Source: Acidaminococcus massiliensis
GTDB lineage: Bacteria > Bacillota > Negativicutes > Acidaminococcales > Acidaminococcaceae
NCBI RefSeq assembly: GCF_900095825.1
Contig: NZ_LT608315.1
Location: forward strand, 2,045,628 to 2,109,627
Direction of reading: 5' to 3'
Length of the DNA: 64,000 nucleotides
Shown: in pieces, positions 44,972-52,832 of the stretch
Layout of the letters: every line of letters begins with the position of its first letter
Position numbering within the stretch: the first letter of the stretch is position 1
Position numbers and translations under genes: made by a program
Notes under the pieces: generated by a model
What the model was told of the DNA's origin: nothing
The model's database searches: none
What the model saw: only the letters and a program-made list of their open reading frames with translations

Positions 44972-45871
44972 ATGCTCCATTCTTCCTCCCGGACTGGCGG
45001 GAACCGTGCCTGGCTCTACCTGCTCCCTGCCGTCCTGGTGTTTGTCATTTTTTATTACCGACCTTTGCTGGAAGACGCCTACCTGAGCTTCTTCCAGTGG
45101 AACATGATCAGCCCCACCATGAAATTCGTAGGACTTTCCAACTACCAGCAGATCTTTGCCAGCAAGGAATTCGGCAAAATCTTGGGGAACACCGGGGTGC
45201 TGGTGGTGCTCCTCCTCATATTCAACTTCCTGCTGCCCTACGGGTTCGCCTTTGTGCTCACCCAGCTGATTGGGAACAAAAAGGCCCAGGCCCTGTTCCG
45301 CTCGGTGTTCTTCCTGCCCAGCACCATTTCCCTGGCGGTGGCCAGCATCATCTTCCTGTGGATGTACAACCCACTGGCAGGGCCGGTATCCCTGGTGCTG
45401 AAGGCCTTCGGGCTGGAAAGTCCCCGCTGGTTCAAAGAAAGCGGGCTGGTGATCTTTGCCCTGTCCACCATCATCGGCTGGAAAGCCTTCGGCTATAACC
45501 TGATTGTATTGATTGCCGCCATGGTTTCCGTGCCCCGGGAACTGATCGAGGCGGCCAAACTGGAAAATGCCTCCAACTGGACCATTTTCCGGAAGGTGAT
45601 CGTGCCCATGACTTCCCCTACTGCCCTCTACGTGTTCACCATCACCATCATCTTCGGTCTCCAGTACATGCTGGTGCCTACCAACATGCTGACCCAGGGG
45701 GGCCCGGACCAGGGCAGCTCCAATATTGTCTATATCGTCTACCAGTATGCCCTGGTATTTTTCCAGACTGGGAAAAGCGCTGCCTTTGCCATGCTGTGTA
45801 TGGCCGTCTACGTGATTTTCCTGTTCCTGAAAGCCCGTTTCCTGGACAAACGGGTCCATTATGAAAACTGA
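44972..45871 (+). CDS. ABC sugar-type permease (UgpA/MalF-like)
   Basis: A 299-residue inner-membrane permease with about six transmembrane helices and the EAA loop around ELIEAAKLENASNWTIFRKV. It starts MLHSSSRTGG with AGAAGG upstream. It pairs with the next permease, which begins just after its stop. Confidence 0.94.
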   Translation: MLHSSSRTGGNRAWLYLLPAVLVFVIFYYRPLLEDAYLSFFQWNMISPTMKFVGLSNYQQIFASKEFGKILGNTGVLVVLLLIFNFLLPYGFAFVLTQLIGNKKAQALFRSVFFLPSTISLAVASIIFLWMYNPLAGPVSLVLKAFGLESPRWFKESGLVIFALSTIIGWKAFGYNLIVLIAAMVSVPRELIEAAKLENASNWTIFRKVIVPMTSPTALYVFTITIIFGLQYMLVPTNMLTQGGPDQGSSNIVYIVYQYALVFFQTGKSAAFAMLCMAVYVIFLFLKARFLDKRVHYEN

Positions 45872-45881
45872 GGAGGCTGCC

Positions 45882-46721
45882 ATGCACAATCCTGAACCTG
45901 CTTCATCCCTGTGGGAAAAAGGCTGGATCCTCGTCATGGGACTGGCTGCTTTCCTCATGCTCTATCCCCTGCTGTTCATGTTCTCCACTTCCTTCAAGGA
46001 TATGAACCAGATTTTCCAGGCCTCTTTGAATCCCTTTTCCTGGCCTCCCACCATGGCCAACTATGAAGTGGTGCTGGAAAAGTTCCCCTTCTACCAGTAC
46101 CTGGGGAACACCCTGTATATCGCTGTCATCGTAACCCTGGGGAAATTGGCCACCAGCCTGTTGGCTGCTTTTGCCTTTGTCTATTATGAATTCCGAGGGA
46201 AAGAAAAGCTCTTTTCCGCCATGCTGCTGACCTTTTTCATCCCCACCACAGTGCTGGTGATGCCCAACTACCTGCTCATGAGCAAAATGGGCCTCCTGAA
46301 CAATCCCTGGGGTGTCATCCTGCCGGAACTGGCAGACGGCATGGGGATCTTCCTCCTGCGCCAAACCATGCGGGGCATCCCCCGAGCGCTCCTGGAAGCC
46401 TCCCGGCTGGACGGGGCCACCCCCTTTACCATCCTTCGGCGGATCATCCTGCCCCTGGTAAAACCTTCTATCTTTGCCACCAGTATCTTTTTCTTTATCA
46501 ATTCTTGGAATGAATATTTCTGGCCGCTTTTGATCCTGGCGGACCGGGACAACTATACCCTGCCCCTGGCCCTCCAGATGTTCATCAGTGCTGAAGGGGG
46601 CAGCGAATGGGGCATCGCCATGGCCGTTGCCATGTTCACCACCCTGCCGCCCCTGATCCTGTATCTGTTCACCCAGAAATTCATTCTCAATACCTTCATG
46701 CAGTCAGGCATGAAGGGCTGA
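45882..46721 (+). CDS. ABC sugar-type permease (UgpE/MalG-like)
   Basis: A 279-residue second permease with six predicted helices and the EAA loop ALLEASRLDGATPFTILRRI, ending in LNTFMQSGMKG, a typical MalG-type C terminus. I chose the ATG at 45882 because GAGGAGG lies just upstream; the ATG at 45861 overlaps the previous gene and lacks such a site. Confidence 0.94.
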   Translation: MHNPEPASSLWEKGWILVMGLAAFLMLYPLLFMFSTSFKDMNQIFQASLNPFSWPPTMANYEVVLEKFPFYQYLGNTLYIAVIVTLGKLATSLLAAFAFVYYEFRGKEKLFSAMLLTFFIPTTVLVMPNYLLMSKMGLLNNPWGVILPELADGMGIFLLRQTMRGIPRALLEASRLDGATPFTILRRIILPLVKPSIFATSIFFFINSWNEYFWPLLILADRDNYTLPLALQMFISAEGGSEWGIAMAVAMFTTLPPLILYLFTQKFILNTFMQSGMKG

Positions 46722-46733
46722 AAGGACAATGCC

Positions 46734-47224
46734 ATGCAAGAAAATACTTCTTCTTCCGGTCTCACTTTCCATCATGTTTCCAAAGTCTACGGCACCAATC
46801 AGGTGGTCCGGGACCTGGATTTTTCCATCCAGCCCGGAGAACGGCTGATCCTCCTGGGACCTTCCGGCTGCGGCAAGACCACCACCCTGCGGATGATTGC
46901 CGGACTGGAATCCATCACCAGCGGTGACCTGTACATGGGCGGGACCCGGGTCAACGACCTGGCTCCCGGCGAACGGAACATCGCCATGGTGTTCCAAAGC
47001 TATGCGCTCTATCCCCACATGACTGTATGGGACAACATCACCTTCGGCCTGCAGATCCAGAAACTGGACCCCAAGGAAATCGCCCAGCGGACCAACCAGG
47101 CAGTGGAGATTCTCCAATTGGATGGATTGACCCAGCGCTACCCCAAAGAACTCTCCGGGGGACAGAAACAGCGGGTAGCCCTGGCCCGGGCCATTGTGAA
47201 AAAGGCACCCTACTTCCTGCTGGA
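46734..47224 (+). pseudogene. ABC ATPase (UgpC/MsmK-like), 5' part, split by an IS
   Basis: The first 163 codons of the operon's ATPase: Walker A LLGPSGCGKTT, Q-loop VFQSYALYPHM and signature LSGGQKQRVALARAI are intact. The frame stops in Walker B (FLLD) where the insertion element begins, then reads into a short foreign tail and stop. Joined to 48766-49345 it would give an uninterrupted 356-residue ATPase. Without Walker B Glu, D-loop and H-switch this fragment cannot hydrolyse ATP. Confidence 0.95.
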
Positions 47225-47286
47225 TGATGTGACCCCAAAAAGTTAGACCTTAGTAACGAGATGGTTTTTACTGTCTCGTTACTTTT

Positions 47287-48132
47287 TTATGCTGCCAGCA
47301 AAGAAAGCCTGTATTGAACAGGACTTTTCCAGCCCAGTTTTTCCTTGATCCTTTGTTCGTTATAGTATTTGATGTATCGTTCGATAGCGGCTTTTAGTTC
47401 TTCGTAGCTGTAGTAGATCACTCCATAATACATTTCCTGTTTCATTAAGCCGAAAAAGTTTTCCATTACAGCGTTATCATGACAGTTACCCTTTCGAGAC
47501 ATGCTCTGAAAAATTCGTTCTTTTTTTAGTTTCCTGGTATAGGCCTTCATTTGGTATGCCCAGCCCTGATCGGAGTGAAACGTTCTTCGATATGGACAAT
47601 CAGCAGTAATTTCGATTGCTTCAGCTTGAGCTTCCAGTATGCTTTCAGCCGAAGGACGTTTGGCTATTCCATAGCTGATGATTTCATCATCGAACATGTC
47701 CAGGAAAGGATCCAGATAAAGCTTGTGCAGGGTCAGATGTCCCTGTGTATCTACTTCATAATATTTGAATTCTGAAGTATCGGTCGTAATCTTCTGATGT
47801 GGGATATTCGTCTCAAAACGACGATGTATTCTATTCGGAGCAATGGTCCCTACCTTACCCTTATAGGAACTGTATTTACGGCTTTTCCGGGTAAAGGATG
47901 TTACCTGAAGGCTCAGTTTCTGCATGATACGTTGAACTTTCTTCTTGTTCACGCAAATCCCTTGATTCTTCAGCTCACCGGTCATGCGCCGATATCCATA
48001 ATCTTTATGCTGGCTGCGGATTTCCTGTATTTTGTCCTCTACTTCCTGGTCTGGATTCACGCGGTCAAACCGTTTCTGCCAGTACATATAGGTCGCTTTG
48101 GGCATTTGAGTATAGGAGAGAAGGTCTTTCAA
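47287..48132 (-). CDS. IS3-family transposase OrfB (DDE integrase)
   Basis: A 281-residue retroviral-integrase-type catalytic subunit. After a helical HTH_21-like N terminus (EIRSQHKDYGYRRMTGELK), the DDE residues appear in TDTSEFKYYE, HSDQGWAYQ and NAVMENFFGLMKQE. The frame begins at a TTG overlapping the orfA stop; in this family OrfB is normally made as an OrfAB fusion by -1 frameshifting, so an independent start is uncertain. It looks complete and potentially active. Confidence 0.93.
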   Translation of the reverse strand: MKDLLSYTQMPKATYMYWQKRFDRVNPDQEVEDKIQEIRSQHKDYGYRRMTGELKNQGICVNKKKVQRIMQKLSLQVTSFTRKSRKYSSYKGKVGTIAPNRIHRRFETNIPHQKITTDTSEFKYYEVDTQGHLTLHKLYLDPFLDMFDDEIISYGIAKRPSAESILEAQAEAIEITADCPYRRTFHSDQGWAYQMKAYTRKLKKERIFQSMSRKGNCHDNAVMENFFGLMKQEMYYGVIYYSYEELKAAIERYIKYYNEQRIKEKLGWKSPVQYRLSLLAA

Positions 48133-48707
48133 TTTGAATGATCTTCGGAGACTGGAGATGATTTTCGCAACTCTCTCATTTTTGCTTCGTCCTCTAAACG
48201 CAGTCTCCTCAGTTCTTTTAAAAAAGCATTCTCTATACGGAGTTTAAGATTTTCATCCTCTAACTCCTTGACATGTTCCACACTGATGTCGACCATCGGC
48301 TGCTGAACCTGGGTATCTGTTTTTTTGGTTTGAGATTTGTTCAAAGTTCTCTTCCTGCCTTTTTTATGTGACCGTAAAGCATCTGGTCCCGCAATTCTAA
48401 ATTCATTGACCCATCTGGCAATCATTGATGGGTTGTTGATCCCTACTTGAATTGCTAGTTCCTGATATGAGATTTCATTTGTTAAGTAAGACTCTACCAC
48501 AGAAAGTTTTTCTTTGAAAGAGTATATTTTTTGAGAGCGGGATCTTTTCAGTCCATCATCACCAAATGCCTTGTAAGCAGCAACCCACTTTAGCAGCTGG
48601 CTGCTACTTGCCATCCCATATTTACGTGAAATAGAAATACACCCTTCGTCACTGTTCAAATATTCCAGTACTATTTTTTTCTTAAATTCATAGCTGTGTT
48701 TTGCCAT
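48129..48707 (-). CDS. IS3-family transposase OrfA (HTH subunit)
   Basis: A 192-residue DNA-binding subunit with two helix-turn-helix repeats (SISRKYGMASSSQLLKWVAA and ELAIQVGINNPSMIARWVNE) followed by a basic linker and a leucine-rich coiled coil (KELEDENLKLRIENAFLKEL). The ATG lies 8 bases from a perfect palindrome that includes the outer end of the element, and its G-rich ribosome site falls within the stem. Confidence 0.92.
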   Translation of the reverse strand: MAKHSYEFKKKIVLEYLNSDEGCISISRKYGMASSSQLLKWVAAYKAFGDDGLKRSRSQKIYSFKEKLSVVESYLTNEISYQELAIQVGINNPSMIARWVNEFRIAGPDALRSHKKGRKRTLNKSQTKKTDTQVQQPMVDISVEHVKELEDENLKLRIENAFLKELRRLRLEDEAKMRELRKSSPVSEDHSN

Positions 48708-48714
48708 AAAAAAC

Positions 48715-48757
48715 TGACCCCCAATTGTTAGATTTTTGGTCTAACAATTGGGGGTCA
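48715..48757 (-). promoter_or_regulatory. Perfect hairpin at the IS right end, before orfA
   Basis: Two 17-bp arms TGACCCCCAATTGTTAG and its reverse complement flank a 9-nt loop. One arm is the element's terminal repeat, the other an inward copy ending 8 bases before the orfA ATG. In a transcript reading in from outside, the stem would hide the GGGGG ribosome site. Confidence 0.7.
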
Positions 48758-48762
48758 GCTCA

Positions 48763-49345
48763 GGATGAGCCCCTTTCCAACCTGGATGCCAAGCTACGCC
48801 AGCAAGCCCGGACCCAGCTGGTGAAGATCCATCAGCTCTACAACCCCACCATGATTTATGTGACCCACGACCAGGTGGAAGCCATGACCGTCGCCACCCG
48901 GATCGCCATCATCAACCAAGGGACCCTCCAGCAGATCGGGACTCCGGAAGAAGTGTATCACCGGCCGGCCAACACTTTTGTGGCCCAGTTCATCGGTACC
49001 CCAGCCATGAACCTGCTGCCTGCCCAGGTCCATACGGATATCCTCCAATGGGGAGACCACCGGCTTCCCGTACCGTCCTTTGTAGAAGAGAAGATCCGAC
49101 TCCAGGACCGGGTGATCCTGGGGATCCGGCCGGAAAAATGCCGATTTTCCGACCAACCCATGATCCCGGCAAAAAGAATCTACACCGAAGACCTGGGAAG
49201 CCACTGGATCACTTATCTGGAACTACCTACCGGCGAAAAGCTCCAGGTAAGCAGCCCGGCTCCCATGCCGGAAGACGCCCAGGGCATTGCCTTTGCCTGG
49301 CAGGATGCCTGTTTCTTTGACGGAACGAAGGAGGAACTGTTATGA
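48763..49345 (+). pseudogene. ABC ATPase (UgpC/MsmK-like), 3' part, split by an IS
   Basis: The remaining 193 codons of the split ATPase, starting in GATGAG and giving EPLSNLDAKLR (D-loop), YVTHDQVEAMTVA (H-switch) and a C-terminal TOBE/MalK-type domain with LGIRPEKCRF. No native start remains here; an ORF from 48725 begins inside the IS. Its stop overlaps the following TIM barrel gene in ATGA, so polar effects on that gene are likely. Confidence 0.93.
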
Positions 49346-50103
49346 AACTTTCTATCAGCGACCTGGCCTATGCCGGGTTCCGGTATCACGATTTCTGCCA
49401 GCTGCCCAAAACCTGCGGCCTGGAATTTTTCTACGAATTCGGTACTCCCACCTACTGGGATACGGTGCTGCCCCTGATGCTGGAGGGCCGGCAGAACGGA
49501 GTCAGCGTCCACGGCCCCTGCGTCCAGGTAAACTTGGCGGTGGACGAAAATGTCCGGTTCCTGGAAGTGTTCCTGGACACCTTCCGGTATGCCCAAAAGA
49601 TCGGGGCAGAATTTGTGGTGGTCCACACCAATGAGGCTCTTCCGGAGGAAGACCCCTTTGTGCTACGGCAGCGGGTGATCCGGAAGCTGGCCCTGCTGCT
49701 CCAACTGGGCAAAGAAATGGGCGTCACCCCCGTGATCGAGAACGTGGGACTCCGGCCTTCCGGCAGTCTGCTCTTCGACCGGGAACAGTTCCTGGAACTA
49801 CCCCAGATCTTCCCGGAAGCGGGATTCCTGTTAGATGTGGGCCACGCCCATGTAAACGGCTGGGATCTGGCCGCCACTGTCCGGGCTCTGGGGCACCGGC
49901 TGAAAGGCTGCCACCTCCACGACAACGATGGTACCGGAGACCAGCACCAATATCTGGAAAATGGAACCATCCAGTGGGCCCCCTTCTTTGAGGCCCTGAA
50001 AGAAAAGGCCCCGGAAGCCCGGCTGGTACTGGAATACGCCAAACTGCCCCCAGAAGGGATGGCAAAGCATGTGGAGAGTGTCAGGAAGGAATATGGGATA
50101 TGA
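49342..50103 (+). CDS. Sugar phosphate isomerase/epimerase-like TIM barrel (AP2EC family)
   Basis: A 253-residue xylose-isomerase-like/AP-endonuclease-2 TIM barrel. Metal-site residues are suggested by VHTNEALPEE, VIENVGL, LDVGHAHVNG and HLHDNDG. GGAGG precedes the ATG, which overlaps the ATPase stop. Its place as last gene of an importer operon suggests it isomerises or cleaves the imported substrate. UgpQ-type phosphodiesterases occupy this position in the E. coli ugp operon, but this protein is of a different family. Confidence 0.85.
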   Translation: MKLSISDLAYAGFRYHDFCQLPKTCGLEFFYEFGTPTYWDTVLPLMLEGRQNGVSVHGPCVQVNLAVDENVRFLEVFLDTFRYAQKIGAEFVVVHTNEALPEEDPFVLRQRVIRKLALLLQLGKEMGVTPVIENVGLRPSGSLLFDREQFLELPQIFPEAGFLLDVGHAHVNGWDLAATVRALGHRLKGCHLHDNDGTGDQHQYLENGTIQWAPFFEALKEKAPEARLVLEYAKLPPEGMAKHVESVRKEYGI

Positions 50104-50141
50104 AAAAGGGGCTGCTGCCCATGCAGCAGCCCCTTGCTTTT
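50104..50141 (+). terminator. Terminator of the ABC operon
   Basis: Stem GGGGCTGCTGC / GCAGCAGCCCC followed by TTGCTTTT, immediately after the TIM barrel stop. Confidence 0.8.
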
Positions 50142-50162
50142 CCTCCTGCTCCCTTGTATAAT
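50134..50162 (+). promoter_or_regulatory. Promoter of the OYE-type reductase gene
   Basis: TTGCTT (50134-50139) and TATAAT (50157-50162) with a 17-bp spacer. The -35 overlaps the tail of the preceding terminator. Confidence 0.65.
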
Positions 50163-50201
50163 GACAATTGTATATAAAATAATTACAGGAGGAGCTATCT
50201 C

Positions 50202-51212
50202 ATGAACCATCCCCTGCTCCACCAGCCCATCCCTCTGGGTTCCCTGACCCTGAAGAACCGTCTGGTGCTGCCTCCCATGGCTACGGAAAAAGCGGACAAA
50301 GGCCAGGTGACCCAGGCCCTTGTGGATTATTATGGAAATATGGCCCAGAGCGGGCCCGGTCTCCTGATCCAGGAACACTGCTTCGTCTCTCCGGAAGGCC
50401 GGGCCAGTGTCCATCAAATTGCTTTTGATGAAAGGGCGGATCTGGACGGATTGAAACGGATCACCGCCGCCGTCCATCAGCACCAGGTCCCCATCCTGGC
50501 CCAGCTGAGCCATGCAGGCAGTGCGGCCCATAAGGCCCTGACAGGACAGGAGCCTCTGGGGCCCAGTGCCGTCCTGAACCCGGCCCGGACCGCTTCCGCC
50601 TACGGACAGCCGGAACTGCCCCGTCCCATGGCGGAGAAAGATCTGATCCGGGTGCAGGACGCCTTCGCCTCAGCTGCCCTCAGGGCTTGGGAAGCCGGCT
50701 ACGACGGAGTGGAGATCCACGCTGCCCACGGGTACCTGCTGAACCAGTTCTATTCTCCCCTCACCAACAAACGGACGGATGCCTATACCGGCAGCACCCT
50801 GGAAGGCCGTACCCGTTATCTCCGGGAAGTGATCCAGGCCGTACGGGCCGCCGTCTCGGCTGATTTTGTGGTGACCTTGCGGCTGGGAGGCGGTGACTAC
50901 ATGGAAGGCGGCTCCCGGCCGGAGGAACTGCCCCAGGCAGTGGAACTGCTGCAGCAGGAAGGCCTGGATGGCATCAGTTTTTCCGGCGGCATGTGCATCT
51001 TTTTCCGTCCCGGCCATCCGGAACCCGGTTATTTTGCGGAACTGTCCCAGGCCGCCAAAGAAACGGACCGGATCCCGGTGCTCCTTACCGGAGGCATCGA
51101 AACCGGAGATCAGGCAGAACACTTCCTGGCCACCGGTCAGGCCGATCTCATAGGCCTGGGCCGGGCCGCCCTGAAAGACCCTCAGGTGTTCCGGAAGATA
51201 TTGGAGGAATAA
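50202..51212 (+). CDS. Old yellow enzyme-type NADH:flavin oxidoreductase
   Basis: A 336-residue FMN TIM barrel reductase. Motifs include LTLKNRLVLPPMATEKA, ILAQLSHAGSAAH, GYDGVEIHAAHGYLLNQFYSP and a C-terminal LLTGGIETGDQAEH...GLGRAAL. Unlike the 648-residue enzyme at 27588 it has no Fe-S or FAD domain. It would reduce an activated alkene or related compound. Monocistronic between two terminators; substrate unknown. Confidence 0.93.
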   Translation: MNHPLLHQPIPLGSLTLKNRLVLPPMATEKADKGQVTQALVDYYGNMAQSGPGLLIQEHCFVSPEGRASVHQIAFDERADLDGLKRITAAVHQHQVPILAQLSHAGSAAHKALTGQEPLGPSAVLNPARTASAYGQPELPRPMAEKDLIRVQDAFASAALRAWEAGYDGVEIHAAHGYLLNQFYSPLTNKRTDAYTGSTLEGRTRYLREVIQAVRAAVSADFVVTLRLGGGDYMEGGSRPEELPQAVELLQQEGLDGISFSGGMCIFFRPGHPEPGYFAELSQAAKETDRIPVLLTGGIETGDQAEHFLATGQADLIGLGRAALKDPQVFRKILEE

Positions 51213-51257
51213 AAAGAGGTGCTGTACGTGTTAATTTTCACACGTGCAGCACCTTTT
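51211..51257. terminator. Bidirectional terminator between convergent genes
   Basis: Stem AGGTGCTGTACGTGT / ACACGTGCAGCACCT with A and T runs on both sides, serving the reductase (plus) and the CoA-transferase (minus). Confidence 0.85.
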
Positions 51258-51287
51258 CAACAATAAATTGTCAGCGGCCTTTTGCTG

Positions 51288-52502
51288 CTATAGGATTTTT
51301 TTCTCCCTGAGCCTAACCAATTCGCTATCCCGCAGGCCCAGTAGACCGCCAAAGACTGCTTTGTTATCCTGTCCAAGGGACGGTGCTGGTGTCCGGATCT
51401 TAGTCTGGGTATCCATCAGCTTCACGGCACAGCCGTTGACCGTAATCTTTCCCAGGGTGGGATGGTCCATTTCCACGAACATTTCCCGTTCTTTGACATG
51501 GGGATCAGCCAAGATTTGGGAAATGTCCAGAATAGGACCGGCAGGGATGCCATGACGCAGCAGGATTTCTACGGCTTCCTCCATGGTCTTATCTGCCAGC
51601 CAAGCTTCAAGGACCTCTTGGATGGCGTCCTGATTGGCCAGACGCCCGGACATATTTATAAATCGGGGATCTGTCACCATATCGGGCCGATCCAAGATTT
51701 CCACGCAAAGTTTTTCATAAAGGTGCTGATTGCCGGCAGCCACGATTACCACCCCATCCTTGCATCGGAAACCGTCATAAGGAGAGACCGAAGCATACCG
51801 ATTGCCCATCCGCGGAGGGAGTTTCCCGCTTTCCAGATATTTCAAAGCGGTGTTCTCGGTGGCTGCAATGACACTGTCCATCAGAGAAACATCCACCCGC
51901 TGTCCTCGGCCGGTAAGGGACCGTGCATTGACGGCGGCCAGGATTCCGATCACCGTATGCAGTCCACCCAGTATATCGCCCAAGGCACTGCCTGCCCGGG
52001 TGGGAGCCCCGCCCTTGGGACCGGTGATGGCCATCATGCCGCCCATGGCTTGAGCCAAGATGTCATATCCTGGACGGCTGTGGTAGGGGCCGTAGCAGCC
52101 AAAGCCGGATACCGCTGCATAAATCAACTGAGGATTTAGTTCCTTCAAGGAATTATACCCCAGTCCCAGCTTATCCATAACCCCGGGCCGATAGTTTTCC
52201 ACCACCACATCCGCCTTTTTTACCAGCCTGCGGAATAATTCTTTGCCTTCCGGAGCTTTCAGATTCAGGGTGATCCCTTTTTTATTCCTATTGAGATTGG
52301 CATAATAAAGACTTTCCCGTTTACCCAACAGATTTTTTTCTCGGAACGGAGGATAACTGCGGGTATCATCCCCGGTCCCGGGTCTTTCGATTTTGATGAC
52401 CCTGGCCCCCATATCCGCCAGCATCATAGTACAGAACGGACCCGCAAGGACCCGGGTCAAATCCAGCACCGTCAGGTTTTCGAGTGCCATATGCCCGCTC
52501 AT
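51288..52502 (-). CDS. Family III CoA-transferase (CaiB/BaiF)
   Basis: A 404-residue CoA-transferase moving CoA between carboxylic acids. It begins with LENLTVLDLTRVLAGPF and has GYDILAQAMGG with the expected catalytic Asp, plus the RVDVSLMDS segment. The ATG overlaps the stop of the small upstream gene (ATGA). Grouping with AtuA-like genes suggests it activates a carboxylate for degradation. Exact acid unknown. Confidence 0.94.
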   Translation of the reverse strand: MSGHMALENLTVLDLTRVLAGPFCTMMLADMGARVIKIERPGTGDDTRSYPPFREKNLLGKRESLYYANLNRNKKGITLNLKAPEGKELFRRLVKKADVVVENYRPGVMDKLGLGYNSLKELNPQLIYAAVSGFGCYGPYHSRPGYDILAQAMGGMMAITGPKGGAPTRAGSALGDILGGLHTVIGILAAVNARSLTGRGQRVDVSLMDSVIAATENTALKYLESGKLPPRMGNRYASVSPYDGFRCKDGVVIVAAGNQHLYEKLCVEILDRPDMVTDPRFINMSGRLANQDAIQEVLEAWLADKTMEEAVEILLRHGIPAGPILDISQILADPHVKEREMFVEMDHPTLGKITVNGCAVKLMDTQTKIRTPAPSLGQDNKAVFGGLLGLRDSELVRLREKKIL

Positions 52503-52831
52503 TTCAACTCCCCTTCATCCACATGGATCTTCATCCGCATCACAGCACTGCCCATAGATTTTCCTAAACTGTCCAGGCGCAGACTCATAGTCGCTCCCCC
52601 TCCCAGGGCATGTTCCATGACGAAGTTATAGCCACCCAGGGTGGGGATATCGTACCGTGTGATTTCTCCTTTGACCATATCTCCAAAATAGGTTTTCAGT
52701 TTTTCCGGTGTCACTTCCCGCCCTATAATGGCATAATAGCTTGGTTTCCGAGCGAAAACACAAACATTGCTGGTGTCCCCTTTATCCCCGCTGCGCCCAT
52801 GGGCAATATCATTCAAATAGATTTCTGGCAT
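52499..52831 (-). CDS. AtuA-associated small protein
   Basis: A 110-residue protein (IYLNDIAHGRSGDKGDTSNV near its start) matching the domain that is often fused to or encoded right after AtuA/DUF1446 proteins. It starts 1 bp after the AtuA-like gene and overlaps the CoA-transferase. Biochemical role is unknown; it probably works with the AtuA-like protein. Confidence 0.85.
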   Translation of the reverse strand: MPEIYLNDIAHGRSGDKGDTSNVCVFARKPSYYAIIGREVTPEKLKTYFGDMVKGEITRYDIPTLGGYNFVMEHALGGGATMSLRLDSLGKSMGSAVMRMKIHVDEGELK

Positions 52832-52832
52832 T

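Larger units (their letters stand above)
47225..48762 (-). mobile_element. IS3-family (IS150-type) insertion sequence, about 1.54 kb
   Basis: The element lies in the ABC ATPase gene. Ends are imperfect inverted repeats sharing TGA-N2-TGACCCC and GTTAGACC. A 3-bp duplication GGA flanks it (47222-47224 and 48763-48765), as usual for the IS150 group. It encodes OrfA and OrfB on the minus strand. Deleting the element and one GGA restores the ATPase frame exactly, so insertion was simple and probably recent. A hairpin AGTAACGAGA/TCTCGTTACT followed by T's (47252-47286) sits near the left end. Confidence 0.95.

Noticed and set aside
48725-48762. Start of the 3' ATPase fragment inside the IS
   Set aside because: The first dozen codons read through the IS terminal repeat and have no relation to the ATPase; this is a chance frame.
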